This document shows positions 51,401-60,003 of a stretch of DNA of 64,000 nt, one piece after another. The stretch comes from Limisphaerales bacterium (GTDB taxonomy: Bacteria; Verrucomicrobiota; Verrucomicrobiia; Limisphaerales; AAA164-E04): the NCBI GenBank assembly GCA_024761205.1, contig JAMASS010000007.1:102074-166073 (forward strand), given 5' to 3'. Under the pieces are notes generated by a model that did no database searches, was not told where the DNA came from, and worked only from the letters and a program-made list of their open reading frames with translations. A program made the position numbers and the translations under genes. Within the stretch, counting starts at the first letter, position 1. Every line of letters begins with the position of its first letter.

Positions 51401-54400
51401 ATGGTCGGATTTCCGCGCCATCAAACGCGCGGTCACATTGAAGGCTGGAATTCGCCTCCACGCGGTGCCCTACTCAGCAAATTTCCGCGCCATCAAACGC
51501 GCGGTCACATTGAAGGGAGTCTCCCCTGGGCTCCAATCTCAGGGACCGAGAAATTTCCGCGCCATCAAACGCGCGGTCACATTGAAGGATCTTGAGTAGG
51601 GCCTGGCGGCCATCCTCGTTGAGGATTTCCGCGCCATCAAACGCGCGGTCACATTGAAGGAAAACGAGACAGCGGGAATATCGGATGCGTCTGGATTTCC
51701 GCGCCATCAAACGCGCGGTCACATTGAAGGAGGCATCGTCTGTCGCGGACCAGAGACAACGTTCTATAATATTTCCGCGCCATCAAACGCGCGGTCACAT
51801 TGAAGGCGCTATTGGCGGCTAAGCAAAGGCCGAAGACTAAGCCATTTCCGCGCCATCAAACGCGCGGTCACATTGAAGGTCTGCTGTTGCGGGCTTGCCA
51901 TAAGATTCGATGGCAATTTCCGCGCCATCAAACGCGCGGTCACATTGAAGGCGCAGAGGGGTTAAATGCATAGCCGAAGCATCCGTAGAAATTTCCGCGC
52001 CATCAAACGCGCGGTCACATTGAAGGGGACCGTGTTACTCCTGCTCAAATGTTCGCCATTGTATTTCCGCGCCATCAAACGCGCGGTCACATTGAAGGCT
52101 GTTGCGATCATTGATTACCATTCGGCCAGATTGAATTTCCGCGCCATCAAACGCGCGGTCACATTGAAGGTCATGGCAAGCCCGCAACGCGAGAAACCCC
52201 GCGGGATTTCCGCGCCATCAAACGCGCGGTCACATTGAAGGCCATATAGCCATAAGGCTAGCCTTAGGGATAAAGTGGAATTTCCGCGCCATCAAACGCG
52301 CGGTCACATTGAAGGTCAACGCTATAATCCAAAGCCCTTTTATAGATTGGGCATTTCCGCGCCATCAAACGCGCGGTCACATTGAAGGTCTTGCGTTGCG
52401 GGCTTACCATGGGATTCTATAGCCATTTCCGCGCCATCAAACGCGCGGTCACATTGAAGGTATATTGGATCAAGTCGAAGGGTTTGCGACCATTGGAATT
52501 TCCGCGCCATCAAACGCGCGGTCACATTGAAGGTCCAAATGAAGTCGCCGCTGGGTCGGCGTTGACCTGATTTCCGCGCCATCAAACGCGCGGTCACATT
52601 GAAGGATCACATGATTGCGTCGTCTTGGATGGCTGATCGTCCGATTTCCGCGCCATCAAACGCGCGGTCACATTGAAGGAGCCGATCAATTCCCGTTGAC
52701 CAGCGCTAGCGCGGAATTTCCGCGCCATCAAACGCGCGGTCACATTGAAGGCCCTTGAAGCAGTCGGAAGCTCGTAAATTAATCGGATTTCCGCGCCATC
52801 AAACGCGCGGTCACATTGAAGGAAGTGTCCTCTCTCGGTGATCGCAACCGAGAGAGAGAATTTCCGCGCCATCAAACGCGCGGTCACATTGAAGGGGCCA
52901 AGTTGTAGCTAATGAATCCGGACGTCTTGGGATTTCCGCGCCATCAAACGCGCGGTCACATTGAAGGTTGCCTTTCCATCTTTCGCTGATCAGGTCGTCA
53001 TAGTATTTCCGCGCCATCAAACGCGCGGTCACATTGAAGGATCCAAATATCGTAGGACGCAACTGGACAAACGGAGGATTTCCGCGCCATCAAACGCGCG
53101 GTCACATTGAAGGACGGGGATCGTGGAGTTGGATCTCTTTCTCCCAGAATTTCCGCGCCATCAAACGCGCGGTCACATTGAAGGTAGATGAAATCATCAA
53201 CAACGAAGACTAGGGACTAATTTCCGCGCCATCAAACGCGCGGTCACATTGAAGGTCTGCTATAGCGGCGTGACTGCTCCCGGTGTGATCTATTTCCGCG
53301 CCATCAAACGCGCGGTCACATTGAAGGATGCGAATGTCTGGGACTGGCCGTATGAAGAGTGGATTTCCGCGCCATCAAACGCGCGGTCACATTGAAGGAC
53401 GCTCCAGTCTTCCTGTTGATCTCGGTAGTATTTTGCATTTCCGCGCCATCAAACGCGCGGTCACATTGAAGGAAGACGCTGGGTCTGATCACCAAGCGCG
53501 GGGATCCGAATTTCCGCGCCATCAAACGCGCGGTCACATTGAAGGGTTGGAAAATGGGCATAAGCCCGCCGCCCATGATCTATTTCCGCGCCATCAAACG
53601 CGCGGTCACATTGAAGGAATCTGCCCAGGTCGGGAGCATCGGATGCCGAGCATATTTCCGCGCCATCAAACGCGCGGTCACATTGAAGGGTCTGGCGCTC
53701 CGCATCCTCGGCCATAAAAACATAATTTCCGCGCCATCAAACGCGCGGTCACATTGAAGGGAGCATCCGTAAGTGCTGGGATTCCTACCTTTCGGATTTC
53801 CGCGCCATCAAACGCGCGGTCACATTGAAGGTATCCCTTGGCGTGAAACCCGCCAAGGGCACGCTTGATTTCCGCGCCATCAAACGCGCGGTCACATTGA
53901 AGGGAGACCTTTTGGCTGGGCATTTTTGACACCGAAAAGATTTCCGCGCCATCAAACGCGCGGTCACATTGAAGGGAGCGCTCGCCATTGGCCAAGCGCT
54001 CGCCCCCGTCGGATTTCCGCGCCATCAAACGCGCGGTCACATTGAAGGCCTCATCGCCATGTCTATTCGAATTGGGAAAGCTACCTATTTCCGCGCCATC
54101 AAACGCGCGGTCACATTGAAGGTCCGCTGGAGGAATAGGCTGGAGGAATAAGCAATGGCATTTCCGCGCCATCAAACGCGCGGTCACATTGAAGGAGACG
54201 GAAACGCGTGACATTGCCGAGCGCGGAAGAATATTTCCGCGCCATCAAACGCGCGGTCACATTGAAGGGATGAGACCCTGATCATACGCCGCCTCGCAGC
54301 AGCTGATTTCCGCGCCATCAAACGCGCGGTCACATTGAAGGGCATCTTGAGCACTATGATGACTATATGTCTGAGATATTTCCGTGCCATCAAACGCGCG

Positions 54401-54614
54401 GTCACATTGAAGGAACGCGATTGCGGCTGCTACAAACTCTGCCGGTAGGATTTCCGCGCCATCAAACGCGCGGTCACATTGAAGGTTTGTTACCGCGTAA
54501 GACTTACGCGCTTGCAGAACAGATTTCCGCGCCATCAAACGCGCGGTCACATTGAAGGCCTAGCGGCTCGGTGACGGGATCACCAAGGCCAAGGATTTCC
54601 GCGCCATCAAACGC
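48446..54614 (+). CRISPR. Type I-G CRISPR array, 85 full repeats plus one truncated
   Basis: Repeats are 36 bp, beginning ATTTCCGCGCC and ending CACATTGAAGG. As read by eye all are identical except repeat 83 (start 54378), which has one C-to-T change, and the last copy (54595-54614), which keeps only the first 20 bases. Spacers are 34-40 bp, mostly 36. The repeat contains a hairpin, CCGCGC paired with GCGCGG around an 8-base loop, expected to be the Csb2/Cas6 processing site. Degeneration is confined to the distal end, so new spacers enter at the cas2 side. Repeat identity suggests recent or continuing activity. Confidence 0.98.
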
Positions 54615-54881
54615 ACGAAGAGGTGTGTCTGGAGATCGGCCGGACGTTGCTCCGGTGCATTTTCTGCCGCAATCGGTGCCCAGACGTATGCGGTAACGAA
54701 GCTGGTGCGGATGTTCAAGAGTCTGGCGGCACGGGAGATCGTGGAGTTTGAGAGTGATGGGTGTTTTGCCTCGACAGTTGGCCGTCATCACGGCGAGAAG
54801 TGGACTATAGCCAAGTATATGAGAGGACAAGGAAGAGACTACAAGAAGCCGCATGAGGACAAGCAGATAGTGTTCTTCTAG
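54615..54881 (+). pseudogene. Eroded IS200/IS605-family transposase (tnpA) remnant
   Basis: The sequence following the truncated last repeat encodes, in shifting frames, VAPVHFLPQSVP and then TYAVTKLVRMFKSLAAREI...SDGCFASTVGRHHGEKWTIAKYMRGQGRDYKKPHEDKQIVFF with a stop at 54879. These match the HxH-containing and C-terminal helix parts of Y1 (HUH) TnpA proteins; the C-terminal Tyr of the GQGxxYKK region remains. The first half of the gene and a segment around the WGGEFW region are lost and there are at least two frameshifts. It lies directly against the CRISPR array. Confidence 0.75.
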
Positions 54882-54888
54882 AGTTATA

Positions 54889-54953
54889 TGCCAAAAGTAA
54901 AGTTATTGGGTTTAGGGCGCTTTGGTTTGCCTTCTCGGAAATTACTTTTGGCA
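54889..54953. repeat. 12-bp perfect inverted repeat, possible IS end
   Basis: TGCCAAAAGTAA (54889-54900) and TTACTTTTGGCA (54942-54953) flank 41 bp just after the transposase remnant. IS200/IS605 elements end in subterminal hairpins, so this may be a trace of the element's right end, but the loop is long. Confidence 0.4.
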
Positions 54954-54968
54954 ATCAGTATAAATATA

Positions 54969-54993
54969 CCGCAGCTTGCCGCGGGGATTTTTT
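54969..54993 (+). terminator. Hairpin followed by T-run
   Basis: CCGCAGCTTGCCGCGG folds with one mismatch and is followed by GGATTTTTT. It could terminate the pre-crRNA transcript, or be the right-end hairpin of the IS200-like element; both fit the position. Confidence 0.5.
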
Positions 54994-55823
54994 ATTGTGA
55001 CTGCGCTTGTGATGGCTTGGAAATAGGAAGGCCTTTCCTGCGCAAACGCCTTTGAAGTGTAGATGGCACACTGGTTTCTCTTCGGTGACGGACGAGATGC
55101 CCTCTCCGTGCGTTGCTTACACCAAGGGCAAACTCTGCCTCCACATGATGATCTCGATCAGACTCTGTAGGTTCGTTTATTCGGAAATCGTCTGTTTCGG
55201 TCTTAGGGGTTTGGGCGTCTGTCGGGCTTGGAATCGGCTGGGAGGTGGGTTTTGGGGATTGGTGTCGGGGTTGCTTCGTTGGGGTCTGTCGGAGTTGGTT
55301 GTTCGGGTTTTTCGAAATCTGAGCCTCTGGATGGCCCCGGGGCTTAAGCATCTGCTTGGTGGGATTGAGATGCTCCTGGGGGGCGAAAGGCATCCCGGGG
55401 CAGTTGTTTGGCCGTCTCAATGGCGCAATGAACGAAGCCTCTCCCTTGGCCCCATCCTGTGCGGGCCGGGAGGCAGCAACATCGGCGGGTCGCGGTTTTG
55501 TGAAATCGAGCCTCAGGTGCCACGGGATGCCGACGGCTCAGCCGTTTTTCAAGAGCCGCTTCGGCGGTTTGCCAGAAAAAAGACCGGCAGGTGCCCTAGG
55601 GTCGAAGGCTGAAGAGTTAACCGACATTATTCATTTGGAAGGAGGACTCTCTCGGTGCGCCTGCTTTCTCGCTTGTACATATGCTGCGAAACGAGAAACG
55701 ACGCCGTAGAACGAAAGCTGGTTTCTCGAGATGATACGACTCGAAGGGGGTGGCGAAGTTTAGAGGGAGAGGCTTGTGTCGAGGGTGAAGGGAGTATGAG
55801 AGCGGCTCAATGAAGCTGATCGG
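54994..55823. other. Gene-poor interval after the array
   Basis: About 800 bp without a gene I can support. A 186-codon plus-strand frame (55052-55612) has no family features. The sequence looks like eroded DNA. Confidence 0.35.
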
Positions 55824-56093
55824 ATGGTTACTTTAATAAGATGTGATAAGAGACTGAATCATCGTGAGATCGGCGGGGCACTAGGGATCACTGAAGACGC
55901 AGCGCAGAAGCGGGTTACTTGCGCCGTTGGGAAAGTTGAGCGAATTTTCAATTCGCAAGGTGCGGTTGTGGGTTTCAGAGCGTTTCATGCCGGAGAGGCA
56001 GACGTGGAAGCTGAGTTTGACCATTTTGTTGGGGCGGTGGATAGGGTGTCAAAAACAAGTAGTATGCCGATGAAATCGTTTCTGAAGATGTAG
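55824..56093 (+). pseudogene. ECF sigma-factor C-terminal remnant
   Basis: The 89-codon frame contains LNHREIGGALGITEDAAQKRVTCAVGKVERIFNSQGAVVGF, the region 4 helix-turn-helix and linker of the planctomycete/verrucomicrobial ECF sigma factors that carry a membrane-associated C-terminal extension. Region 2 and the start are not found upstream, so it is a fragment. Confidence 0.6.
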
Positions 56094-56227
56094 GCTGTTA
56101 ATCTTCAACGGAAGTGGCTAAAGCCCGGCTTATTTGGTTGCGTGAGGATTCTTCGCCGCAATGATAAGTTATAGGCTTGGAGAGCCTTCGGTGGGGAGGG
56201 GGATGTGACGTTGGTTGTTTTTAGCTT

Positions 56228-57079
56228 ATGAGAATTAGTTGTCGCTTGGAGATGCTTCCGGGAGAGTCTGTGGCTCAGCAGGTAGCGAATGCGCAGCGCT
56301 ATGGTTTTGATGGGATCGGTTTGCCCGGGCGTCATCTGGAACACTATTTGGCTGAATTGGAAGCAGTGTTGCCGGATCTCCCCGTTCCGCCTATGAGTCT
56401 TTCGTTGGGGTTTACCGGTTCCCTGCTGCATCCTGAGGAGGGGGAGCGGCGGCGGTGCCGAGATTCGTTGCGATCTCTGATGGATGTTTGCGCTCGTTTG
56501 AAGGTTTCGTTGCTAAATGTGCCGCCTGTATTGATTCAGGATAATCCGGTGCGAATAACCGAGGCTGGCGACTACAGGTCTGTTGCGGCGCGGCAGGATG
56601 CTTTGTTGCTCGACCAATTGGGTGAGTTGGGGGATGAGGCGCAGGCGAGAGGAGTGTCGTTGCTTTTGGAGCCGGTGAATCGATTTGAATCTGACTATCT
56701 CAATTTCATTGAACACGGTGCTCGATTGTGTGAATTGGTTGGGCATGAGGCGGTGGGCATGACGATCGATGCTTATCACATGCAGTTGGAGGAGTTGTCT
56801 TTTGAACGTCCGATACAAAATGCCGGAAGATATGTGCGGCACGTGCATGTGGCCGAGAATACCCGGGCCGAACCGGGGACGGGGTCGCTTCATCTGGCAT
56901 CGATGTTTCGCGGTTTGCAGCGGATTGGATACGACGATTGGATCGAGGTCGAATGCCGAAGTCTTTCGGGTCCCGGCGATGAGGTGCTGCCACGCTCGGT
57001 TCGGTATCTTCGTGAGACTTGGGCTAGCTCGGATATTTTCGCTAATAGAGATGGTGCCATGAGTCGGCCGAGATTTTAA
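56228..57079 (+). CDS. Sugar phosphate isomerase/epimerase (xylose isomerase-like TIM barrel)
   Basis: The product has 283 residues without a signal peptide. The AP-endonuclease-2/xylose isomerase-like barrel pattern is visible: VAQQVANAQRYGFDGIGLPG, LGELGDEAQARGVSLLLEPVNRFESDYLN (metal-binding Glu in EPVNR), VGMTIDAYHMQLEE (Asp/His metal ligands), VRHVHVAENTRAEPGTGSLHLASMFRGLQRIGYDDWIEVECR (His and Glu). The motif set is like that of 3-dehydro- or ketose epimerases, so a sugar or inositol derivative is the likely substrate (inferred). No partner gene is adjacent. Confidence 0.85.
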   Translation: MRISCRLEMLPGESVAQQVANAQRYGFDGIGLPGRHLEHYLAELEAVLPDLPVPPMSLSLGFTGSLLHPEEGERRRCRDSLRSLMDVCARLKVSLLNVPPVLIQDNPVRITEAGDYRSVAARQDALLLDQLGELGDEAQARGVSLLLEPVNRFESDYLNFIEHGARLCELVGHEAVGMTIDAYHMQLEELSFERPIQNAGRYVRHVHVAENTRAEPGTGSLHLASMFRGLQRIGYDDWIEVECRSLSGPGDEVLPRSVRYLRETWASSDIFANRDGAMSRPRF

Positions 57080-57214
57080 GGGCTTCTCGAAGATGAGTCG
57101 GCGGGAGAGGGTTTGGGGCAGCCATGGGGGCAATCCGCACACTTCCTCAACTTCCTTGCCGTCGGACAACTTTTATTGGCGAGAGAACCGGGGTTAAGCT
57201 TTGGCGGAGGCGCA

Positions 57215-57320
57215 GCCGAGAGGATCTCGCACGGAGAGATGGCGACACAAAGAATGCGAAGTTCTAAGTTTTTGAGGCTTCGTGCTCTGCGTTTTTCACG
57301 GTTAAAAACCCTGTTACGAG
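57215..57320. repeat. Ubiquitous intergenic repeat-like sequence
   Basis: The stretch ending in CGTGCTCTGCGTTTTTCACG and GTTAAAAACC resembles the widespread low-complexity intergenic element (forms of gaggcttcgtgctctgcg...cggttaaaaa) seen next to stop codons in many bacterial genomes. Recognition is by eye from memory. Confidence 0.35.
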
Positions 57321-57363
57321 AACAGGAATTGATTGCGCGGTAGGCGTTGCGGGATTCGCGAGG

Positions 57364-57999
57364 CTATTCTGTCTTTTTGGTTGGGGACGCTTCGGGGGAG
57401 GCTTGAATGGTGGCCCAATCAAATGTTTCGCCGGTTTCGTAGACGCCGAGGTTTTGTTCGATGGCGAGGCGCTCTGCTTGAGCGAGCCGATATTTCTCTT
57501 TAACTTTCAAACCAAGAATCTCTTGACGATTCAATCGTGCCATCCCTTGCGACACCATGAATTGGGCGATGTTGGTTGTGTTTAGGTAGACAAATCCTTG
57601 GCCGTAGCGAGTATCGTTCATTTCTAGGATGTTGATTTTAACCGTTTTATCAAGGAGTAGCTCGGTGAGGTTGGTTCGGCTCAGATTTCCGAGTGGTGGG
57701 TTTAACGGGTCTGGGACGCGACCCAGAGCGGGGGCTTCCATTCCCGTGATGCGGACGGCGTAGACGAATCCCTCAGGGATTTTGATGTGGAACCAGTTGC
57801 CGTCGAGCACCTTAATCACTTCGCCAGTAATATTAGCTTGGAAGCGAAGCGGTTGCTCGGGTTTGTTGGTGAACGCCCAGTAGGCATCGATGATGGGGTT
57901 AAAGATTTCGCGGTTTTGGTAGGCCACGACACTGGCTGCCATTAAGATCAGAACAAAGAGCAGGCCGAGAAGTTTACGAACCTTCTTGAAGAGACTCAT
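57364..57999 (-). CDS. Membrane-anchored SNase (thermonuclease)-fold protein, active site unclear
   Basis: The product has 211 residues with an N-terminal transmembrane segment (LLGLLFVLILMAASVVAY). Residues about 60-190 follow the staphylococcal nuclease fold: ITGEVIKVLDGNWFHIKIP, VRITGMEAPALGRV, LLLDKTVKINILEMNDTRYGQGFVYLN, QGMARLNR. In active nucleases the motif is close to VRLxGIDAPE and DkYGRxLAYV; here the aspartate is Glu, the following Glu is missing and the second Arg is Gln. It may therefore be a binding rather than a cutting protein. The start follows the next gene's stop by about 1 bp. Confidence 0.75.
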   Translation of the reverse strand: MSLFKKVRKLLGLLFVLILMAASVVAYQNREIFNPIIDAYWAFTNKPEQPLRFQANITGEVIKVLDGNWFHIKIPEGFVYAVRITGMEAPALGRVPDPLNPPLGNLSRTNLTELLLDKTVKINILEMNDTRYGQGFVYLNTTNIAQFMVSQGMARLNRQEILGLKVKEKYRLAQAERLAIEQNLGVYETGETFDWATIQASPEASPTKKTE

Positions 58000-58000
58000 G

Positions 58001-58390
58001 TTAGTAATGGGGTTGCAGAAACGTCGCTCTACCTAGCGAGTGGGTGAAGGGCATCGGAAAGTCCGGATTGTTGAGGCCTTCAAGGATAGAACAGAACAAG
58101 GTCAAGCGGCGATAGCGGTGCGTCTTGGCCCAACGGATAAGCCGGGGAAGCCATCTCCGGTGGTTGGCGAAGGAACCGGAGATGAGTTCACCGGTCAAGG
58201 GATCGGCGATCTTCTCACCGAGGAAGGGCACCCAGACGACGGCCAGGAGGATTGCTAGTACGAGCACGATGCTCATGAAGAAGGCTTGGGTGAGATCGCC
58301 AGAGATATTGGCGATGGCGCCGTGAGCGTGCATTTCGCGAAACACGTAAATCAGAGTTCCGGTGATGACGATACGCAGGATGATTAGCAT
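58001..58390 (-). CDS. Small membrane protein of unknown function
   Basis: The product has 129 residues with two hydrophobic segments (MLIILRIVITGTLIYVF, FFMSIVLVLAILLAVVWVPFLG) and a basic C-terminal half (RWLPRLIRWAKTHRYRRLTLFC). No family recognised. It is immediately upstream of, and probably co-transcribed with, the SNase-fold gene. Confidence 0.65.
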   Translation of the reverse strand: MLIILRIVITGTLIYVFREMHAHGAIANISGDLTQAFFMSIVLVLAILLAVVWVPFLGEKIADPLTGELISGSFANHRRWLPRLIRWAKTHRYRRLTLFCSILEGLNNPDFPMPFTHSLGRATFLQPHY

Positions 58391-58522
58391 GGTTCAGTCA
58401 TGGTCTAATGTTGAGTCATCGGTCTTTGGTGGAAAGGATCGGCATGTTGATTTTGATGCCGCGGAGAGTGAGATCAAGTCGATGACGATTGACAGCGTGG
58501 CCTCTGGCGGTGTCTTCGGTGA

Positions 58523-59573
58523 TCACGTCGGCGACTGGAGTTCCTGAAGATATTGGTCGAAGCTATGCATTCCTTGGCCGATTGCCGCTTCTATGATTCC
58601 GGTCAGCAGTGTGAGGTTTTTGGCCCGAATGGCCTGCGCAATGCTGTGATCGTGGCGCATCAGTTCAAGGCAAGGGATGAAGTTTGCCCTCGGTGTCGGG
58701 AATGAGACGTTGGCAGATCACTGATTTGAGATTTCTTGCCAGGAGTCCGGTGATGTTTGACTGCTCGTCGGTGGGGTAGAGTTCGCAGATTCTGGCAATC
58801 GCTTGTGCGGTAGAGTCGGCGTGTAGGGTGGTCAGAATCAAAGGGCCTGTCTCGGATGCTTGCATGGCGGCGTGAATGCTTTGTCTATCTCGAATCTCGC
58901 CGACAAAGATCACATCGGGGTCCTGGCGCATAGCGTTTCGGATACCGGACGCGAAGTTATCGGTGTCCACCCCGACTTCGCGTTGTTTGATTTGGCATTC
59001 TTGGGCGGTGAAAATATATTCGATGGGATCTTCGATCGAAATGATGCGCAGTGATCGGGTTTCGTTGAGCGTCTGGATCAGCGCACGCATTGTCGTGGAT
59101 TTTCCTTGCCCGGTGGGGCCAGCAGCCAGAACCAAGCCGCGGAGTTCTTTGACGAAGCCGGTGAGGGTCGAAGGTAGTCGAAGATCGCTGAGATTGTATT
59201 GCCGGGCAGGGATCCGGCGGAAGGAACACGATTGACTGCTTTGCTGCTTGCTGAAGTTGGCCCGATAACGAGTATTGCGGTGTTGGAAACTCAGATCGAC
59301 TTCTTTCTCACGAGTGACTTTTTGAAAGATTGCCTTCGGGAAACCATCGCGCAGCAGTTGATGTAGGCGCTTGGTGTCTAGCTCGGGGCAGATGTGGGGA
59401 TTGATTTTGATGAGTTGGCCCTCGCGCCGAATGCGTGGTGCGGCATTGGTTTGGATGTGCAAATCGGACGCTTCTTGCTCTTCACACCAGCAGAGCAGTT
59501 GACTCAGCGACGATTTTGTCGGAACGATTTCCACTCTATTTCGATCACAAACGGGCAAGGATGGCCGCTGCAA
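58523..59573 (-). pseudogene. PilT-like type IV pilus retraction ATPase with C-terminal frameshift
   Basis: The main frame has 302 residues: LSQLLCWCEEQEASDLHIQTNAAPRIR, Walker A AAGPTGQGKSTTM, ISIEDPIEY, RQDPDVIFVGEIRDRQSIHAAMQASETG (Walker B and Asp box) and LTTLHADSTAQAIARI. It stops after GKLHPLP. The family C-terminus continues in another frame down to 58523: IPCLELMRHDHSIAQAIRAKN...GIIEAAIGQGMHSFDQYLQELQ. So one frameshift lies near 58680. A single-base error in the sequence could equally explain it. The start is TTG (59573) or GTG (59534). Confidence 0.8.
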
Positions 59574-59661
59574 GAACTTATCTACTTCTGAATTTTAAGC
59601 AAGATCTGTGCTCTGGTGAGTCGGTTTGAGACCGTGATTGGGCAAATGGTCACCGGGCTTC

Positions 59662-59840
59662 TCAATGGGATGAATTGTCGTTATTCATGTAAACGGCTTG
59701 TTTTCCTTTCGACTTGGCCTTTAGACAAGGCAGGCAGCAGCATGTGCCTGCTAGGACGGTGATAATCGCGATTACTACCAAAATCTCAAAGAGTGTGAAG
59801 TGAAGTTGAAACGGCGATGATTGTTAAGAGTGAATTTCAT
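59662..59840 (-). pseudogene. Broken type IV prepilin-like gene
   Basis: On the minus strand an ATG at 59840 starts MKFTLNNHRRF; in another frame follows FTLFEILVVIAIITVLAGTCCCLPCLKAK, the prepilin N-terminal methylation motif plus hydrophobic helix, ending at a stop at 59662. The frame change and the short length (about 60 codons) show a truncated, non-functional pseudopilin. It lies next to the pilT-like gene. Confidence 0.65.
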
Positions 59841-60003
59841 GGATGAATCGGTTTGTTTGGTGCCAAAGGTCTTAAGTGCTTCGATAGTACGAAAATTACA
59901 TGAGGTCAAGGGGCAAACATAATGTGTTTGTTGCTTTGCGTAGTTGTGGCAGCCAAACCATCGGGGACATGAATTTTCAGATAGCCTGTAGAATGCGTGT
60001 CTT

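Noticed and set aside
48382..54555. Many open frames of 60-300 codons through the array on both strands, with recurring peptides such as FRAIKRAVTLK or LQCDRAFDGAEI
   Set aside because: The 36-bp repeat has no stop codon in any frame and most units are near a multiple of three, so these frames are an artefact of the CRISPR repeats.
55052..55612. 186-codon plus-strand frame after the array, considered as an anti-CRISPR or accessory gene
   Set aside because: Its reading is poor in typical protein patterns, overlaps other frames of equal quality, and nothing else supports expression.
57101..57113. 13-base match between spacer 18 and chromosomal DNA, suggesting self-targeting
   Set aside because: The match breaks off after 13 bases, and several 13-base matches are expected by chance when 85 spacers are compared with 64 kb on both strands.
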